This document shows, in pieces, positions 17,132 through 26,215 of a stretch of DNA of 64,000 nt. Under the pieces are notes generated by a model, which saw only the letters and a program-made list of their open reading frames with translations, did no database searches and was not told the DNA's origin. The translations under genes were made by a program, and so were the position numbers. The DNA comes from SAR92 clade bacterium (GTDB lineage Bacteria; Pseudomonadota; Gammaproteobacteria; Pseudomonadales; Porticoccaceae), in NCBI GenBank assembly GCA_004211905.1, contig SHBP01000004.1, positions 62,001-126,000 of the forward strand, read 5' to 3'. Numbering within the stretch: position 1 is the first letter of the stretch; every line of letters starts with the position of its first letter.

Positions 17132-17785
17132 CTAAGGCTTTCTTGTTATGAACGGGTTTTTTCGGTTGGGGTAACAGGTTTTACATATCTCGCAAATACG
17201 GCCATCACAACCTCGCGCAGAGCAGAACTCTCTGCCATAGAAGATAATTTGCAGATGCAGTTTGTTCCACCGTTCTTTGGGGAAAATCGCCTTTAAATCC
17301 CGCTCTGTCTGAGCAACATTTTTGCCTTTGGTGAGTCCCCAGCGTTGTGCCAGTCTGTGAATATGGGTGTCCACCGGAAAAGCAGGGTATCCAAACCCTT
17401 GCGACATAACAACTCCTGCAGTCTTGTGGCCTACTCCCGGGAGGCTCTCTAGACTGGCGAAGTTGTTTGGTACTTGTCCATCAAACTTCTCTACAAGAAT
17501 TGTTGAAAGTTTTGAAATAGCTGAGGATTTTTGAGGGGCTAGACCACAGGGCCGAATTAGCTTATAGATTTCGTCTACAGGGATATGTTGCATCTCATAG
17601 GGGTTGTCAGCGAGTTTGAATAGGCTAGGAGTCACCTGATTTACCCGCTCATCAGTGCATTGAGCACTCAATAAAACTGCCACTAATAGCGTGAAGTTGT
17701 CTTTGTGATCAAGAGGAACCGGTGTTTCTGGATAAAGCTCATTCAAGCGGGCCAAGATGTAGTCGGCTCGTTGTTTTTTAAGCAT
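17132..17785 (-). CDS. nth: endonuclease III
   Basis: Protein of 217 residues from the ATG at 17785; a longer frame reaching 17977 would run through dapC and is rejected. The helix-hairpin-helix block LESLPGVGHKTAGVVMSQGF (about 105-125) contains the catalytic Lys, with the catalytic Asp in FPVDTHIHRLAQRWG. The C-terminal iron-sulphur cluster Cys set CSARGCDGRICEICKTCYP is present. It removes oxidised pyrimidines and cleaves at abasic sites in base excision repair. Its start overlaps the end of dapC by eight bases, so it is likely translationally coupled. Confidence 0.95.
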   Translation of the reverse strand: MLKKQRADYILARLNELYPETPVPLDHKDNFTLLVAVLLSAQCTDERVNQVTPSLFKLADNPYEMQHIPVDEIYKLIRPCGLAPQKSSAISKLSTILVEKFDGQVPNNFASLESLPGVGHKTAGVVMSQGFGYPAFPVDTHIHRLAQRWGLTKGKNVAQTERDLKAIFPKERWNKLHLQIIFYGREFCSARGCDGRICEICKTCYPNRKNPFITRKP

Positions 17786-19001
17786 CTCTTTTATCCTTGA
17801 AGGATGATATAAAATCCTTGATTCGCAAGGCAGCCTCAATACATTCAGTTGTCTCGGCGACAAGTGCCATTCTGATCCGATTTTGCCCGGGGTTGTAATT
17901 CTTACTTGGCCTGGATAGAAACTGGCCAGGTAACAGGGTGATATTTTTTGAGGCATAGAGCTCCCGAGCAAACTCAATATCGTCTATAGGAGTTTTTGCC
18001 CATAGATAAAAGCTAGCGTTGGGTTCTGGAAAATCTAGGTAACCATTCAGAACTTGAGTTACTGCAGTAAATTTTTGGCGGTAGAGCTCTCGATTTTCAA
18101 CTGTATGATCTTCATCGTTCCAGGCTGCGATAGATGCTTTTTGGACAGGCAGGGACATACTTGATCCATGATAAGTCCTGAATTTTAGAAAATCGGCTAT
18201 TAGAGTTGCATCTCCAGCGACAAACCCTGACCTCAAACCTGGAAGATTAGACCGTTTAGACAAGCTATGGAAAACTACACACCTCGCATAATCATGACGT
18301 CCAATATCTCTACACGCTTGAAGCAGTCCAATTGGTGGATTTTGTTCATCCAGGTAGACCTCTGAGTAACACTCATCACTGGCGATAGTAAAGTTATATT
18401 TATCAGCCAGATAGATAGCTTGTTCCATTGCCTCTAAACTCATAACTGCACCGGTGGGATTGCCTGGAGAGCATAATTGTAATAATTGACATCGTTCCCA
18501 AATCTCAGGAGGGACTTTTGTTAAATCGGGAGTAAAGTTTGTCTCAGAATCGCATTTCACATAAAAGGGTTCTGCTCCAGCTAAGAGTGCAGCACCTTCA
18601 TAAATCTGATAAAAAGGATTCGGCATGACGACAACAGGCAGACCAGCGCAGCCCCCAGTATTAATGGCACTCTGGGTAAATGAGAATAAAGCTTCTCTGG
18701 TGCCACATACAGGTAAAACGCTCTTGTCAGGGGTCACGCTATCTGGTGCTAAGTCAAAGCGTTTTATCAGCCAGTTGCAGATAGTAGTTCTAAGTTCCAA
18801 GGTGCCTCTGGTTGTGGGGTACTTTTCAATCTCATCGATAGAATTAGCAAGAACATCCTTAACAAATGATGGGGCTGGATGTTTGGGTTCTCCAATCGAT
18901 AGCGATATATGGTTCAAATCTGAGGGTGGTAAAATATGCTTTTTAAGTGCACTTAATCGTTCGAAGGGATATGCCTGAAGCTTTTGAAGGTTAGGATTCA
19001 T
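17778..19001 (-). CDS. dapC: succinyldiaminopimelate transaminase
   Basis: Protein of 407 residues of the class I/II aminotransferase fold. The opening MNPNLQKLQAYPFERL and the GEPKHPAPSFVKDVL block are typical of DapC next to glnD. The PLP lysine is in FHSLSKRSNLPGLRSGF at about 236, with the CSPGNPTGAV block near 165. It makes N-succinyl-L,L-diaminopimelate precursors with glutamate as amino donor, in the same pathway as DapD at 12433. It begins four bases after glnD in a map-glnD-dapC-nth run on the minus strand. Confidence 0.92.
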   Translation of the reverse strand: MNPNLQKLQAYPFERLSALKKHILPPSDLNHISLSIGEPKHPAPSFVKDVLANSIDEIEKYPTTRGTLELRTTICNWLIKRFDLAPDSVTPDKSVLPVCGTREALFSFTQSAINTGGCAGLPVVVMPNPFYQIYEGAALLAGAEPFYVKCDSETNFTPDLTKVPPEIWERCQLLQLCSPGNPTGAVMSLEAMEQAIYLADKYNFTIASDECYSEVYLDEQNPPIGLLQACRDIGRHDYARCVVFHSLSKRSNLPGLRSGFVAGDATLIADFLKFRTYHGSSMSLPVQKASIAAWNDEDHTVENRELYRQKFTAVTQVLNGYLDFPEPNASFYLWAKTPIDDIEFARELYASKNITLLPGQFLSRPSKNYNPGQNRIRMALVAETTECIEAALRIKDFISSFKDKRDA

Positions 19002-19004
19002 TGA

Positions 19005-21725
19005 TTAATGGCGCACTTTTATTTGTTGAAGGTCATTTTTGTCAATATCGTCATGATTACGTTTGTCGAGTTCATTGCAGATTGCCAGTTGAATTTCTTC
19101 ATTGAGATCAGGATCGGTCAAGGGCTGATGATTGCTGTCAGTCAAGTAAAAGATATCCTCAACTCGTTCACCTAAGGTGGCGATTTTTGCATTATATAAG
19201 TTGAGACCAAAGCGCAAAAATATACTTGATATATGAGCAAGTAGTCCCGGCCGGTCAGGCGTAATAACTTCTAGCATTGTGGTATTAGTGTCACTATCGT
19301 TGCTTAATGAGGTGATGGTTTTTATTGCAAATTGCTTTAATTGGCGAGATGTTCTTCGCTGGATATCAAGATTAACAGACTCCGGCTTTTTAATCCCTTT
19401 CTTCAGCTCTTGAATAACTTTTCTGCATAAGTCTGGTTGATCGCCTATAGGTTGATCGAAATCATTAAGTACGTAAAAAACGTCAAATGCTTGGTCATCG
19501 CTGGTGCTCTGAAGTCGCGCATCTTGGATATTTAGTTGCAGTTTATCTAGAGTTCCCGCAATCACTGAAAATATTTTCTGACGGTTTCGTGCGTGCACGA
19601 ATATTTGAGTGGCGATGGGTACTTCCACACCAATGTCTCGGATTAATACAACAGGTTCCTGAGGATTTTCATTATCAGCAATTGCGGTTGTGAAGGCGGC
19701 GATATCATCTGCACATTCCCTCAAAAATAGCTCGTCACCTACATCTTGCCATATATTTTCAGCGATAGAATTATCAATCCCCTTCGCATTTAAGCGTTCT
19801 AGTACTGCATTTTTTGCCGAGTTTACCCAAGTCGTACGGCTAGCTGGCGCGGTCAAACCTTGCTGCAGAACTCGCTTTGTTTCAAAGTATAGATTGTGCA
19901 TTAATGAGCCTTTCCAGTCTGTCCATAACCGCGGGTTTGTCGCGTTTATGTCTGCAACTGTCAGCAAATAAAGATGCTCCAAATGCATCAGGTCCCCCAT
20001 GCGGCTGGCGAAGCGATGGATCACTTCAGGGTCTGATGTATCCTCTCTTTGCGATACTGAGGACATCAACAGGTGGTTTTTCACTACCCACTTAATAAGG
20101 TCTGTCTCCTCGGGCTTTAAGCCATGTCTCTCAGCAAACGATACAATATCAATAGCCCCGAGTTCAGAGTGGTCGCCACCTCGTCCTTTTGCTATGTCGT
20201 GATAGAGAGCGGCTATGGTAACGAGCTCAGGTTTAGCAAGATTTTTGTATAGATGGGACGCTACAGGGAAGGATTTTGCTATTTCTGGTCGCGCAAAACG
20301 ACGCAAGTTTCTGATTACTTGTAGGGTGTGGACGTCAACAGGGTAAATATGGAATAGGTCATGTTGAGTCTGGCCGACAATACGTCCGAATTCAGGAAGA
20401 TAAAGTCCAAGAATACCATAACGATTCATGCGTTGAAGTTGAAGGGATAGTTTAAATGGCACTTTTAATAAACGCATAAATAGGTTTATATTTTCTGGAT
20501 TAGACCTATAGTTTTCATCAATAAGGTTTCTGTGCAGTCTTATCTGCCTTATGGTCGAAGCCCTTATGCCTAAAATGTTGTCATTTTCCCCAAGGATGAC
20601 AAACAGCTCGAGTAGGGCCGGTGGGTGTTTGACAAAAACATCATCATCAACGGTATCGATATAATTATCACGGATTAAGAATCGATCATTAATCTTTTCT
20701 ACTTTTTTTGTTTTCCCTTTACGGTAAATAGCTTCATCTAAATATTGGAGCAGTACATCATTTAATTCTCTTATTGACAAAACAACCTGGTAGTACCGTT
20801 GCATGAATTTCTCAACGCCAAGCTTATCCTTAGAGTCTGAGTACCCAAGCATTTCAGCTAACTTGCGTTGATAATCGAATAGTAGTCGTTCTTCACCTCG
20901 GCCCGCGATTAGATGCAACCCGTACCTAACGGCCCATAAAAATTCTTCATCGCGACGTAGTGTTAAATACTCTTCTTCAGAAAGAAAACCTTCCTTAACT
21001 AAGTGAGAGCGGCGATACACATTGAAGTGTCGCTTAGCTGTCCAGTTAACCAGCTGTATGTCCCGAAGTCCGCCAGGAGCCTCTTTTATATTGGGTTCAA
21101 GGTTATATTCAGTGTCGCCGTGTTTGTGATGACGGGCAATCTGTTCATCAATTTTTCCTCGATAAAATAAAGCAGACGCCCATATTTTATCGGGACCTGT
21201 TTTTTTATGCATGGACACAAGAAGTTCACGATTACCACAAATTAAACGAGTTTCCATTAGGTTGGTGGCAACGGTAATATCTGTTCTCGCTTCTACAACA
21301 CACTGGGATATAGATCTAACGCTATGGCCTATCTTGAGTTGAATGTCCCATAAAAAAGCTAAGAAATTTTCAATATTCTTTCGGTACTTCGTTGCATGAT
21401 CTTTTCGCATCAAAATGAGTAAGTCGATATCTGAGTGAGGGTGTAACTCACCACGCCCATAGCCACCGACTGCAATGAGGCATATTCCGTCATCCCAAGA
21501 GTATCGCTCCCAGGCTAGAGACAGTATTGAATCCGCAAAGCGTGCACTTTCATTAACCAGCGTGTGGATATCTTCGCCTTCATAAAATCGATTATTGAAG
21601 TGAGCTTTTGCTGCACTAAGGGCGTCTCGAAAGACGGGAATTGGTTCACCATTGGCGAGATCATTTAAAAAACGTTTTTTATCAAAGAATAGGGGTGACC
21701 ATGCTTCTGAAGGGCTTGATGACAC
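19005..21725 (-). CDS. glnD: [protein-PII] uridylyltransferase / uridylyl-removing enzyme
   Basis: Protein of 906 residues, full length. The nucleotidyltransferase motif GGYGRGELHPHSDIDLL is near 86-102. The HD hydrolase domain (LYHDIAKGRGGDHSELG) is near 500 and two C-terminal ACT domains are at about 705-785 and 815-890 (EVITPDRPGLLAHISSIFL). It uridylylates PII proteins at low glutamine and reverses this at high glutamine, so it sets the nitrogen response. It is 16 bases downstream of map, on the same strand. Confidence 0.95.
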   Translation of the reverse strand: MSSSPSEAWSPLFFDKKRFLNDLANGEPIPVFRDALSAAKAHFNNRFYEGEDIHTLVNESARFADSILSLAWERYSWDDGICLIAVGGYGRGELHPHSDIDLLILMRKDHATKYRKNIENFLAFLWDIQLKIGHSVRSISQCVVEARTDITVATNLMETRLICGNRELLVSMHKKTGPDKIWASALFYRGKIDEQIARHHKHGDTEYNLEPNIKEAPGGLRDIQLVNWTAKRHFNVYRRSHLVKEGFLSEEEYLTLRRDEEFLWAVRYGLHLIAGRGEERLLFDYQRKLAEMLGYSDSKDKLGVEKFMQRYYQVVLSIRELNDVLLQYLDEAIYRKGKTKKVEKINDRFLIRDNYIDTVDDDVFVKHPPALLELFVILGENDNILGIRASTIRQIRLHRNLIDENYRSNPENINLFMRLLKVPFKLSLQLQRMNRYGILGLYLPEFGRIVGQTQHDLFHIYPVDVHTLQVIRNLRRFARPEIAKSFPVASHLYKNLAKPELVTIAALYHDIAKGRGGDHSELGAIDIVSFAERHGLKPEETDLIKWVVKNHLLMSSVSQREDTSDPEVIHRFASRMGDLMHLEHLYLLTVADINATNPRLWTDWKGSLMHNLYFETKRVLQQGLTAPASRTTWVNSAKNAVLERLNAKGIDNSIAENIWQDVGDELFLRECADDIAAFTTAIADNENPQEPVVLIRDIGVEVPIATQIFVHARNRQKIFSVIAGTLDKLQLNIQDARLQSTSDDQAFDVFYVLNDFDQPIGDQPDLCRKVIQELKKGIKKPESVNLDIQRRTSRQLKQFAIKTITSLSNDSDTNTTMLEVITPDRPGLLAHISSIFLRFGLNLYNAKIATLGERVEDIFYLTDSNHQPLTDPDLNEEIQLAICNELDKRNHDDIDKNDLQQIKVRH

Positions 21726-21741
21726 TGGATGAGTCTCCGAG

Positions 21742-22512
21742 TTAAATCGATTCTTCCTGCCTTAAAGTAAAAACCTCACACCCATTAGCTGTAACTACCA
21801 TGGTATGCTCCCATTGCGATGACAGTCGCCCATCTTTAGTTTCGACTGTCCAACCATCATTTTTTAATTTAGTGGTATATTTTCCGGCATTAAGCATTGG
21901 CTCAATCGTAAACGTCATTCCTTCTTTTAACTCTAGGCCCGTCCCTTTGCTTCCATAATGAAGAACCTGTGGTTCCTCGTGAAACTGTGAGCCGATACCG
22001 TGACCACAATAGTCCCGCACAACTGAGTAATAATTTTTTTCCGCATGAACTTGGATTATGTTGCCGATATCACCGAGTTGGACCCCAGGCCCTACTATTT
22101 GAATTGCCTTGTACATGCACTCTTGGCTGACATTGACTAATCGCTGAGCATGGGGTTGAACCGCGCCAACGCAATACATTTTACTAGTGTCGCCGAACCA
22201 ACCATCCTTAATGACAGTGACATCAATATTAATGATGTCACCATTTTTTAGAATCTTCTTTTCAGAGGGAATACCATGGCAGATCACCTGATTCACAGAG
22301 GTGCAAATTGACTTTGGAAAACCTTTGTAGCCAAGACATGCAGGAATCGCTTTTTGAACGTTGACGATATGGTTATGACAGATTTGATCTAAGGTTTCTG
22401 TGCTGACACCAGGCACTACATGCTCTTCTATTAACTCCAGAACCTCCGCAGCTAAACGACCAGCAATTCGCATTTTAGCAATTTCCGAGTTACTTCTTAG
22501 CTTTACCGTCAT
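21742..22512 (-). CDS. map: methionine aminopeptidase type I
   Basis: Protein of 256 residues with the pita-bread fold. Metal ligands are visible in order: Asp in NIDVTVIKDGWFGD (two Asp), His in DYCGHGIGSQFHEEP, Glu in TFTIEPML and Glu in QWEHTMVV. It removes the N-terminal Met from nascent proteins. It is transcribed away from rpsB across a 343-base divergent region, as in most gammaproteobacteria, and heads the map-glnD-dapC-nth run. Confidence 0.95.
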   Translation of the reverse strand: MTVKLRSNSEIAKMRIAGRLAAEVLELIEEHVVPGVSTETLDQICHNHIVNVQKAIPACLGYKGFPKSICTSVNQVICHGIPSEKKILKNGDIINIDVTVIKDGWFGDTSKMYCVGAVQPHAQRLVNVSQECMYKAIQIVGPGVQLGDIGNIIQVHAEKNYYSVVRDYCGHGIGSQFHEEPQVLHYGSKGTGLELKEGMTFTIEPMLNAGKYTTKLKNDGWTVETKDGRLSSQWEHTMVVTANGCEVFTLRQEESI

Positions 22513-22698
22513 AAAATTTTCCCTGGGATTCTTCGAAAGCTCTATTGTACGCGTGTTGCGGTAAATGGGGGAGTGGTTGACTTAAATTTTATTGCTTATG
22601 GTAGAAAAAAAATATTGGCTGTGCCCACCCGCGTCGCAGATCGATTCAACATTGATATATTCCCTACCTTTTTTCTTTAATTGGTAGCACCAATATGG

Positions 22699-22855
22699 TA
22701 TAAAGCGCGCCGTTGTGAGAATGATCTCTCAACTTAATTTAATTTAAACGACACACATGTTCCGACACAATGGTCTGGGTGCCTGCACTGAGTGGTTTTT
22801 CTTTGCTGGGTTGATCATTGGGGAATATGGAGGCTTAACCCCAAGAGGAAAAATT
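22699..22855 (+). promoter_or_regulatory. rpsB promoter -10 and structured leader
   Basis: TATAAA at 22699-22704 is followed at once by a GC-rich discriminator GCGCGCC (22705-22711), the arrangement of stringently controlled ribosomal promoters. The -35 is poor. About 140 bases of leader follow, with several G-rich and C-rich segments (GGGTT and AACCC, GGGG and CCCC) able to pair around an AGAGGA ribosome site. In gammaproteobacteria ribosomal protein S2 represses rpsB-tsf through such a leader. Autoregulation here is inferred from the family. Confidence 0.55.
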
Positions 22856-23779
22856 ATGTCTATTGTCAGTATGCGCGATATGTTGCAAGCTGGTGTTCAC
22901 TTCGGTCACCAAACTCGTTTCTGGAATCCAAAAATGGGCCAGTATATTTTCGGCTCACGAAATAAAGTACACGTTATTAATCTTGAACATACAGTTCCGG
23001 CCTTCAACGAAGCTCTCGAAGTATTGCGAGTTCAAGCGGCCAAAGGTAATCAAATTCTATTTGTAGGCACCAAGCGAGCAGCTCAGAAAATAATTAAAGA
23101 GCAAGCCGAAAGGTGTGGTATGCCTTATGTAAGTCATCGTTGGCTTGGTGGTATGTTAACTAATTACAAAACCATTCGAGCATCTATTCGCCGATTTAGG
23201 GATCTTGAGTCCCAAGAAAGCGATGGTACGTTCGAAAAGTTGAATAAAAAAGAAATTCTTACTCGTACTCGCATGAAAGATAAGTTGGAAAATTCTATCG
23301 GCGGAATTAAGGATATGAACGGTCTGCCGGACATTCTTTTTGTAATTGATGTAGATCATGAGCGCATTGCGATTAATGAAGCAAACAAACTAGGCATTCC
23401 AGTGGTTGGAATTGTTGATTCTAATAGTGATCCCGATGGGGTTGATTATATTATCCCTGGAAACGATGACTCTATTCGAGCCATCAAACTATATGCAGCG
23501 TCGATTGCCGACGCAGTTCTTGAAGGCAAGGCCCAGTCGGCAACTATAACAAGCAAAGATGAGTTTGTTGAGGTTGCAGAGGATGTACCTGCCAAGGTGA
23601 GTCCAAAGGTTGCGGTCAAAGCGGCGGCTACCGTTGAAGAAGCTCCAGTAGTTGAAGAAGCTCCAGTAGTTGAAGAAGCTCCAGTAGTTGAAGAAGCTCC
23701 AGTAGTTGAAGAAGCTCCAGTAGCTGAAGAAGCTTCTGCAGAGACTAAAGAGTCGACCGCCGAGAGTTCTGATAAGTAG
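22856..23779 (+). CDS. rpsB: 30S ribosomal protein S2
   Basis: Protein of 307 residues starting at ATG 22856 ([20 protein letters not shown]). An in-frame ATG at 22757 lies in the regulatory leader and is rejected. The core to about residue 240 is canonical S2 ([35 protein letters not shown]). The usual protein ends near 240; here an acidic, Val/Glu/Ala/Pro-rich tail of about 65 residues is added, built from five exact EEAPVV-type repeats. It is first in the rpsB-tsf-pyrH-frr translation operon. Confidence 0.96.
   Translation: MSIVSMRDMLQAGVHFGHQTRFWNPKMGQYIFGSRNKVHVINLEHTVPAFNEALEVLRVQAAKGNQILFVGTKRAAQKIIKEQAERCGMPYVSHRWLGGMLTNYKTIRASIRRFRDLESQESDGTFEKLNKKEILTRTRMKDKLENSIGGIKDMNGLPDILFVIDVDHERIAINEANKLGIPVVGIVDSNSDPDGVDYIIPGNDDSIRAIKLYAASIADAVLEGKAQSATITSKDEFVEVAEDVPAKVSPKVAVKAAATVEEAPVVEEAPVVEEAPVVEEAPVVEEAPVAEEASAETKESTAESSDK
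23633..23740 (+). repeat. 18-base tandem repeat inside the rpsB tail
   Basis: Five exact consecutive copies of GTTGAAGAAGCTCCAGTA (23633-23722) are followed by one diverged copy (23723-23740). Because the unit is 18 bases, copy-number change keeps the frame and adds or removes VEEAPV six residues at a time in the C-terminal tail of S2. Confidence 0.97.
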
Positions 23780-23802
23780 TTAATATAGGTGTCAGGCTTA
23801 GC

Positions 23803-23830
23803 TAAAGGGGGTTTCTGCCCCCTTTATTTT
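23803..23830 (+). terminator. terminator/attenuator hairpin between rpsB and tsf
   Basis: TAAAGGGGG (23803-23811), loop TTTCTG, CCCCCTTTA (23818-23826) forms a perfect 9-base stem followed by a short TTTT. It lies 24 bases after the rpsB stop and 30 before tsf. A partial terminator here, lowering tsf relative to rpsB, is known in other gammaproteobacteria. Confidence 0.8.
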
Positions 23831-23860
23831 AAATGAAATTATGATTTAGAGAGGATTACG

Positions 23861-24721
23861 ATGTCACAAGTAACAGCATCTTTGGTAAAAGAGCTACGAG
23901 ACCGAACAGGGTTGGGTATGATGGAGTGTAAACGAGCACTCGTAGAAGCCGATGCAGATATTGATAAGGCGATCGAAGATTTACGTAAGTCCAGTGGGAT
24001 GAAAGCGGCTAAGAAAGCCGGGCGGACGGCCGCAGATGGACTTGTCTCCGTCAAGGTTGAAGGTGGCTATGGAGTTGTCGTTGAGGTTAATAGCGAGACT
24101 GACTTTGTTGCCCGAGATGAAGGGTTTCAGGGCTTTGTCGCTGAGGTGGTCAATGCTGGATTTGCATCTAAGACTAAAGATATGGCCGCCCTTATGAAGG
24201 GAGATTTAGAGTCAGCTAGACAAGCACTAGTGCAAAAAATAGGTGAAAATATTTCTCCTAGAAGAATTTCTTGTGTTGAAGCAGAAGTTGTCGGCGGATA
24301 TGTTCACAGCAATAATAGAATCGCTGTTATAGTGGGTCTCAGCGGTGGTGACGAGGAGTTGGCTAAAGATGTAGCGATGCATGTAGCAGCTGTTAATCCA
24401 GCTGTTGTAAGTTCTGACCAAATGCCTGCCGATGTTGTCGCTGCAGAGAAAGAGATTTTTGCAGCGCAGGCAAGAGAGAGTGGTAAGCCAGAAGAGATTA
24501 TTGAAAAAATGATCGTCGGTAGAGTGAATAAGTTTTTGAAAGAGAGCAGTCTAGTGGATCAACCATTTGTTAAAGACCCAGACACGTCTGTTGGCAACTT
24601 GGTTAAAGCCGCTGGTGCTGAGATACTATCCTTCGTAAGATTTGAAGTGGGTGAAGGTATTGATGTTGAAGAGGTAGACTTTGCTGCAGAGGTAGCTGCT
24701 CAAGTGCAGGGTGCCAGCTAA
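23861..24721 (+). CDS. tsf: translation elongation factor Ts
   Basis: Protein of 286 residues. The N-terminal UBA-like domain reads [34 protein letters not shown], and the core carries [14 protein letters not shown] with the TDFV motif that contacts EF-Tu and drives GDP release. The length is normal for gammaproteobacteria. It follows rpsB after an attenuator-like hairpin and precedes pyrH by 21 bases. Confidence 0.97.
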   Translation: MSQVTASLVKELRDRTGLGMMECKRALVEADADIDKAIEDLRKSSGMKAAKKAGRTAADGLVSVKVEGGYGVVVEVNSETDFVARDEGFQGFVAEVVNAGFASKTKDMAALMKGDLESARQALVQKIGENISPRRISCVEAEVVGGYVHSNNRIAVIVGLSGGDEELAKDVAMHVAAVNPAVVSSDQMPADVVAAEKEIFAAQARESGKPEEIIEKMIVGRVNKFLKESSLVDQPFVKDPDTSVGNLVKAAGAEILSFVRFEVGEGIDVEEVDFAAEVAAQVQGAS

Positions 24722-24742
24722 GATTCAAGTATAGGAGTTGCT

Positions 24743-25474
24743 ATGCCAGTTTCGGGGAAAGTTAAAGAATACAAAAGAATTTTACTGAAACTCAGTGGTG
24801 AGGAGTTGATGGGGAGCGAAGGCTTTGGGATAGATCCTAAGGTTCTTGACCGCATGGCTCTTGAAATAGGTCAACTCGTAGGTATCGGTGTTCAAGTAGG
24901 ATTGGTGATTGGAGGTGGTAACCTGTTCAGGGGTGCCGCCCTCAATGCAGCCGGTATGGATCGAGTTACTGGCGATCATATGGGAATGTTAGCCACAGTA
25001 ATGAATGCATTGGCTATGCGTGATGCATTGGAGAGATCCAATATTTCGTCACAAGTCATGTCGTCTATCCCTATGAGTGGAGTTGTAGAGCACTATGACA
25101 GACGCCGTGCGATGCGCTACCTCAAAGATGGGGATGTAGTTATATTTGCTGCCGGTACAGGCAATCCTTTTTTCACTACGGACTCAGCGGCGTGCTTGCG
25201 GGGTATAGAGATTAATGCTGATGTGGTATTGAAAGCCACAAAGGTTGACGGTGTTTACAGCGCCGATCCGATGATTGATTCAAATGCTGAGCTATACTCT
25301 AATCTTACTTATGATGAGATTCTTGACAAGAAACTCGGTGTAATGGATTTAACTGCAATTTGTCTCTGTCGTGAACATAAAATGCCGTTGTGTGTTTTTA
25401 GAATGTCAAAACAAGGTGCTTTATTAAATCTGGTGGTTGGCGGCGAAGAAGGCACACTCATCGAAGAACAGTAA
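24743..25474 (+). CDS. pyrH: UMP kinase
   Basis: Protein of 243 residues of the amino-acid-kinase fold: [14 protein letters not shown] at 11-24, GGGNLFRG near 57, and the UMP-binding segment [19 protein letters not shown] near 135-153. It phosphorylates UMP to UDP and is allosterically controlled by GTP and UTP in proteobacteria. GGAGTT precedes the ATG. It stands in the conserved tsf-pyrH-frr order. Confidence 0.97.
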   Translation: MPVSGKVKEYKRILLKLSGEELMGSEGFGIDPKVLDRMALEIGQLVGIGVQVGLVIGGGNLFRGAALNAAGMDRVTGDHMGMLATVMNALAMRDALERSNISSQVMSSIPMSGVVEHYDRRRAMRYLKDGDVVIFAAGTGNPFFTTDSAACLRGIEINADVVLKATKVDGVYSADPMIDSNAELYSNLTYDEILDKKLGVMDLTAICLCREHKMPLCVFRMSKQGALLNLVVGGEEGTLIEEQ

Positions 25475-25485
25475 GGAATTAATTA

Positions 25486-26043
25486 ATGATTAATGAGTTG
25501 AAAAACGATGCTGAAGTGCGGATGTCAAAGTCCTTAGATGCATTGGCAAATGCTTTTAATAAAATACGCACTGGGCGAGCACACTCAAGTTTGTTGAACG
25601 GGATCTCAGTTGACTATTATGGCGTTGATACACCACTATCACAGGCGGCTTCAATTGTGGTTGAGGACTCAAGAACACTCTCGGTTACCCCTTGGGAGAG
25701 ATCATTGATTCCCGAAATTGAAAAAGCAATCATGAAATCAGATTTGGGTTTAAATCCGACTACAGCGGGTACTGTCATTAGGATTCCGCTTCCAGCCCTT
25801 ACTGAAGAAACTCGAAAAAACTATGGTAAGCAAGCAAAAGCAGAAGCTGAAAGCTCAAGGGTGTCAATTCGGAATATCCGTCGTGATATTCTCTCTGAAT
25901 TAAAGGACCTGCTTAAGGAGAAAGAGATCAGTGAAGATGAAGAACGGAAAGCCCATGATGACATCCAAAAGATAACTGATCGTTTCGTTGGTTCAGTAGA
26001 CGAGGCGCTATCGGTTAAAGAAAAGGATTTGATGGAGATTTAA
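25486..26043 (+). CDS. frr: ribosome recycling factor
   Basis: Protein of 185 residues, the normal length. It has the coiled three-helix domain and the hinge block ([21 protein letters not shown] at about 25-45) and the [21 protein letters not shown] helix. It splits post-termination ribosomes with EF-G. It begins 11 bases after pyrH. The gene that normally follows, uppS, is missing here (see 26044-26207). Confidence 0.97.
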   Translation: MINELKNDAEVRMSKSLDALANAFNKIRTGRAHSSLLNGISVDYYGVDTPLSQAASIVVEDSRTLSVTPWERSLIPEIEKAIMKSDLGLNPTTAGTVIRIPLPALTEETRKNYGKQAKAEAESSRVSIRNIRRDILSELKDLLKEKEISEDEERKAHDDIQKITDRFVGSVDEALSVKEKDLMEI

Positions 26044-26065
26044 TCTCCTCAACTAATGGCAGATT

Positions 26066-26215
26066 ATGCAACAAGATCAGCAAACAGTTGAACGCCCTTT
26101 GCCGCATCAGATTTTAATGATGTCTAAGACAAGCTGCCTGGCTTGTAAATTTATATTCCCTGCTACTGGCAAGTTTTCTAGTCCTAGTGTTCGTTTGGTT
26201 TTAGCCAATGCTTAA
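26066..26215 (+). pseudogene. 49-codon frame at the site of uppS, possible remnant
   Basis: A small frame starts with MQQDQQTVERPLPHQ and ends overlapping the cdsA start. The PLPHQ stretch weakly resembles the start of UppS, where a short variable tail leads into PxHVAIIMDGN. The catalytic DGNxRW motif and everything after it are absent. It could be the front end of uppS after an internal deletion, or a chance frame. It fills most of the 164-base gap between frr and cdsA. Confidence 0.3.

Noticed and set aside
17786-17977. Longer nth start inside dapC
   Set aside because: Would overlap dapC by 200 bases and adds residues unlike endonuclease III; ATG 17785 gives the family length.
22757-22855. 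N-terminal extension of ribosomal protein S2 from an upstream in-frame ATG
   Set aside because: The extra 33 residues match nothing in S2, and the DNA is the regulatory leader with a good ribosome site just before ATG 22856.
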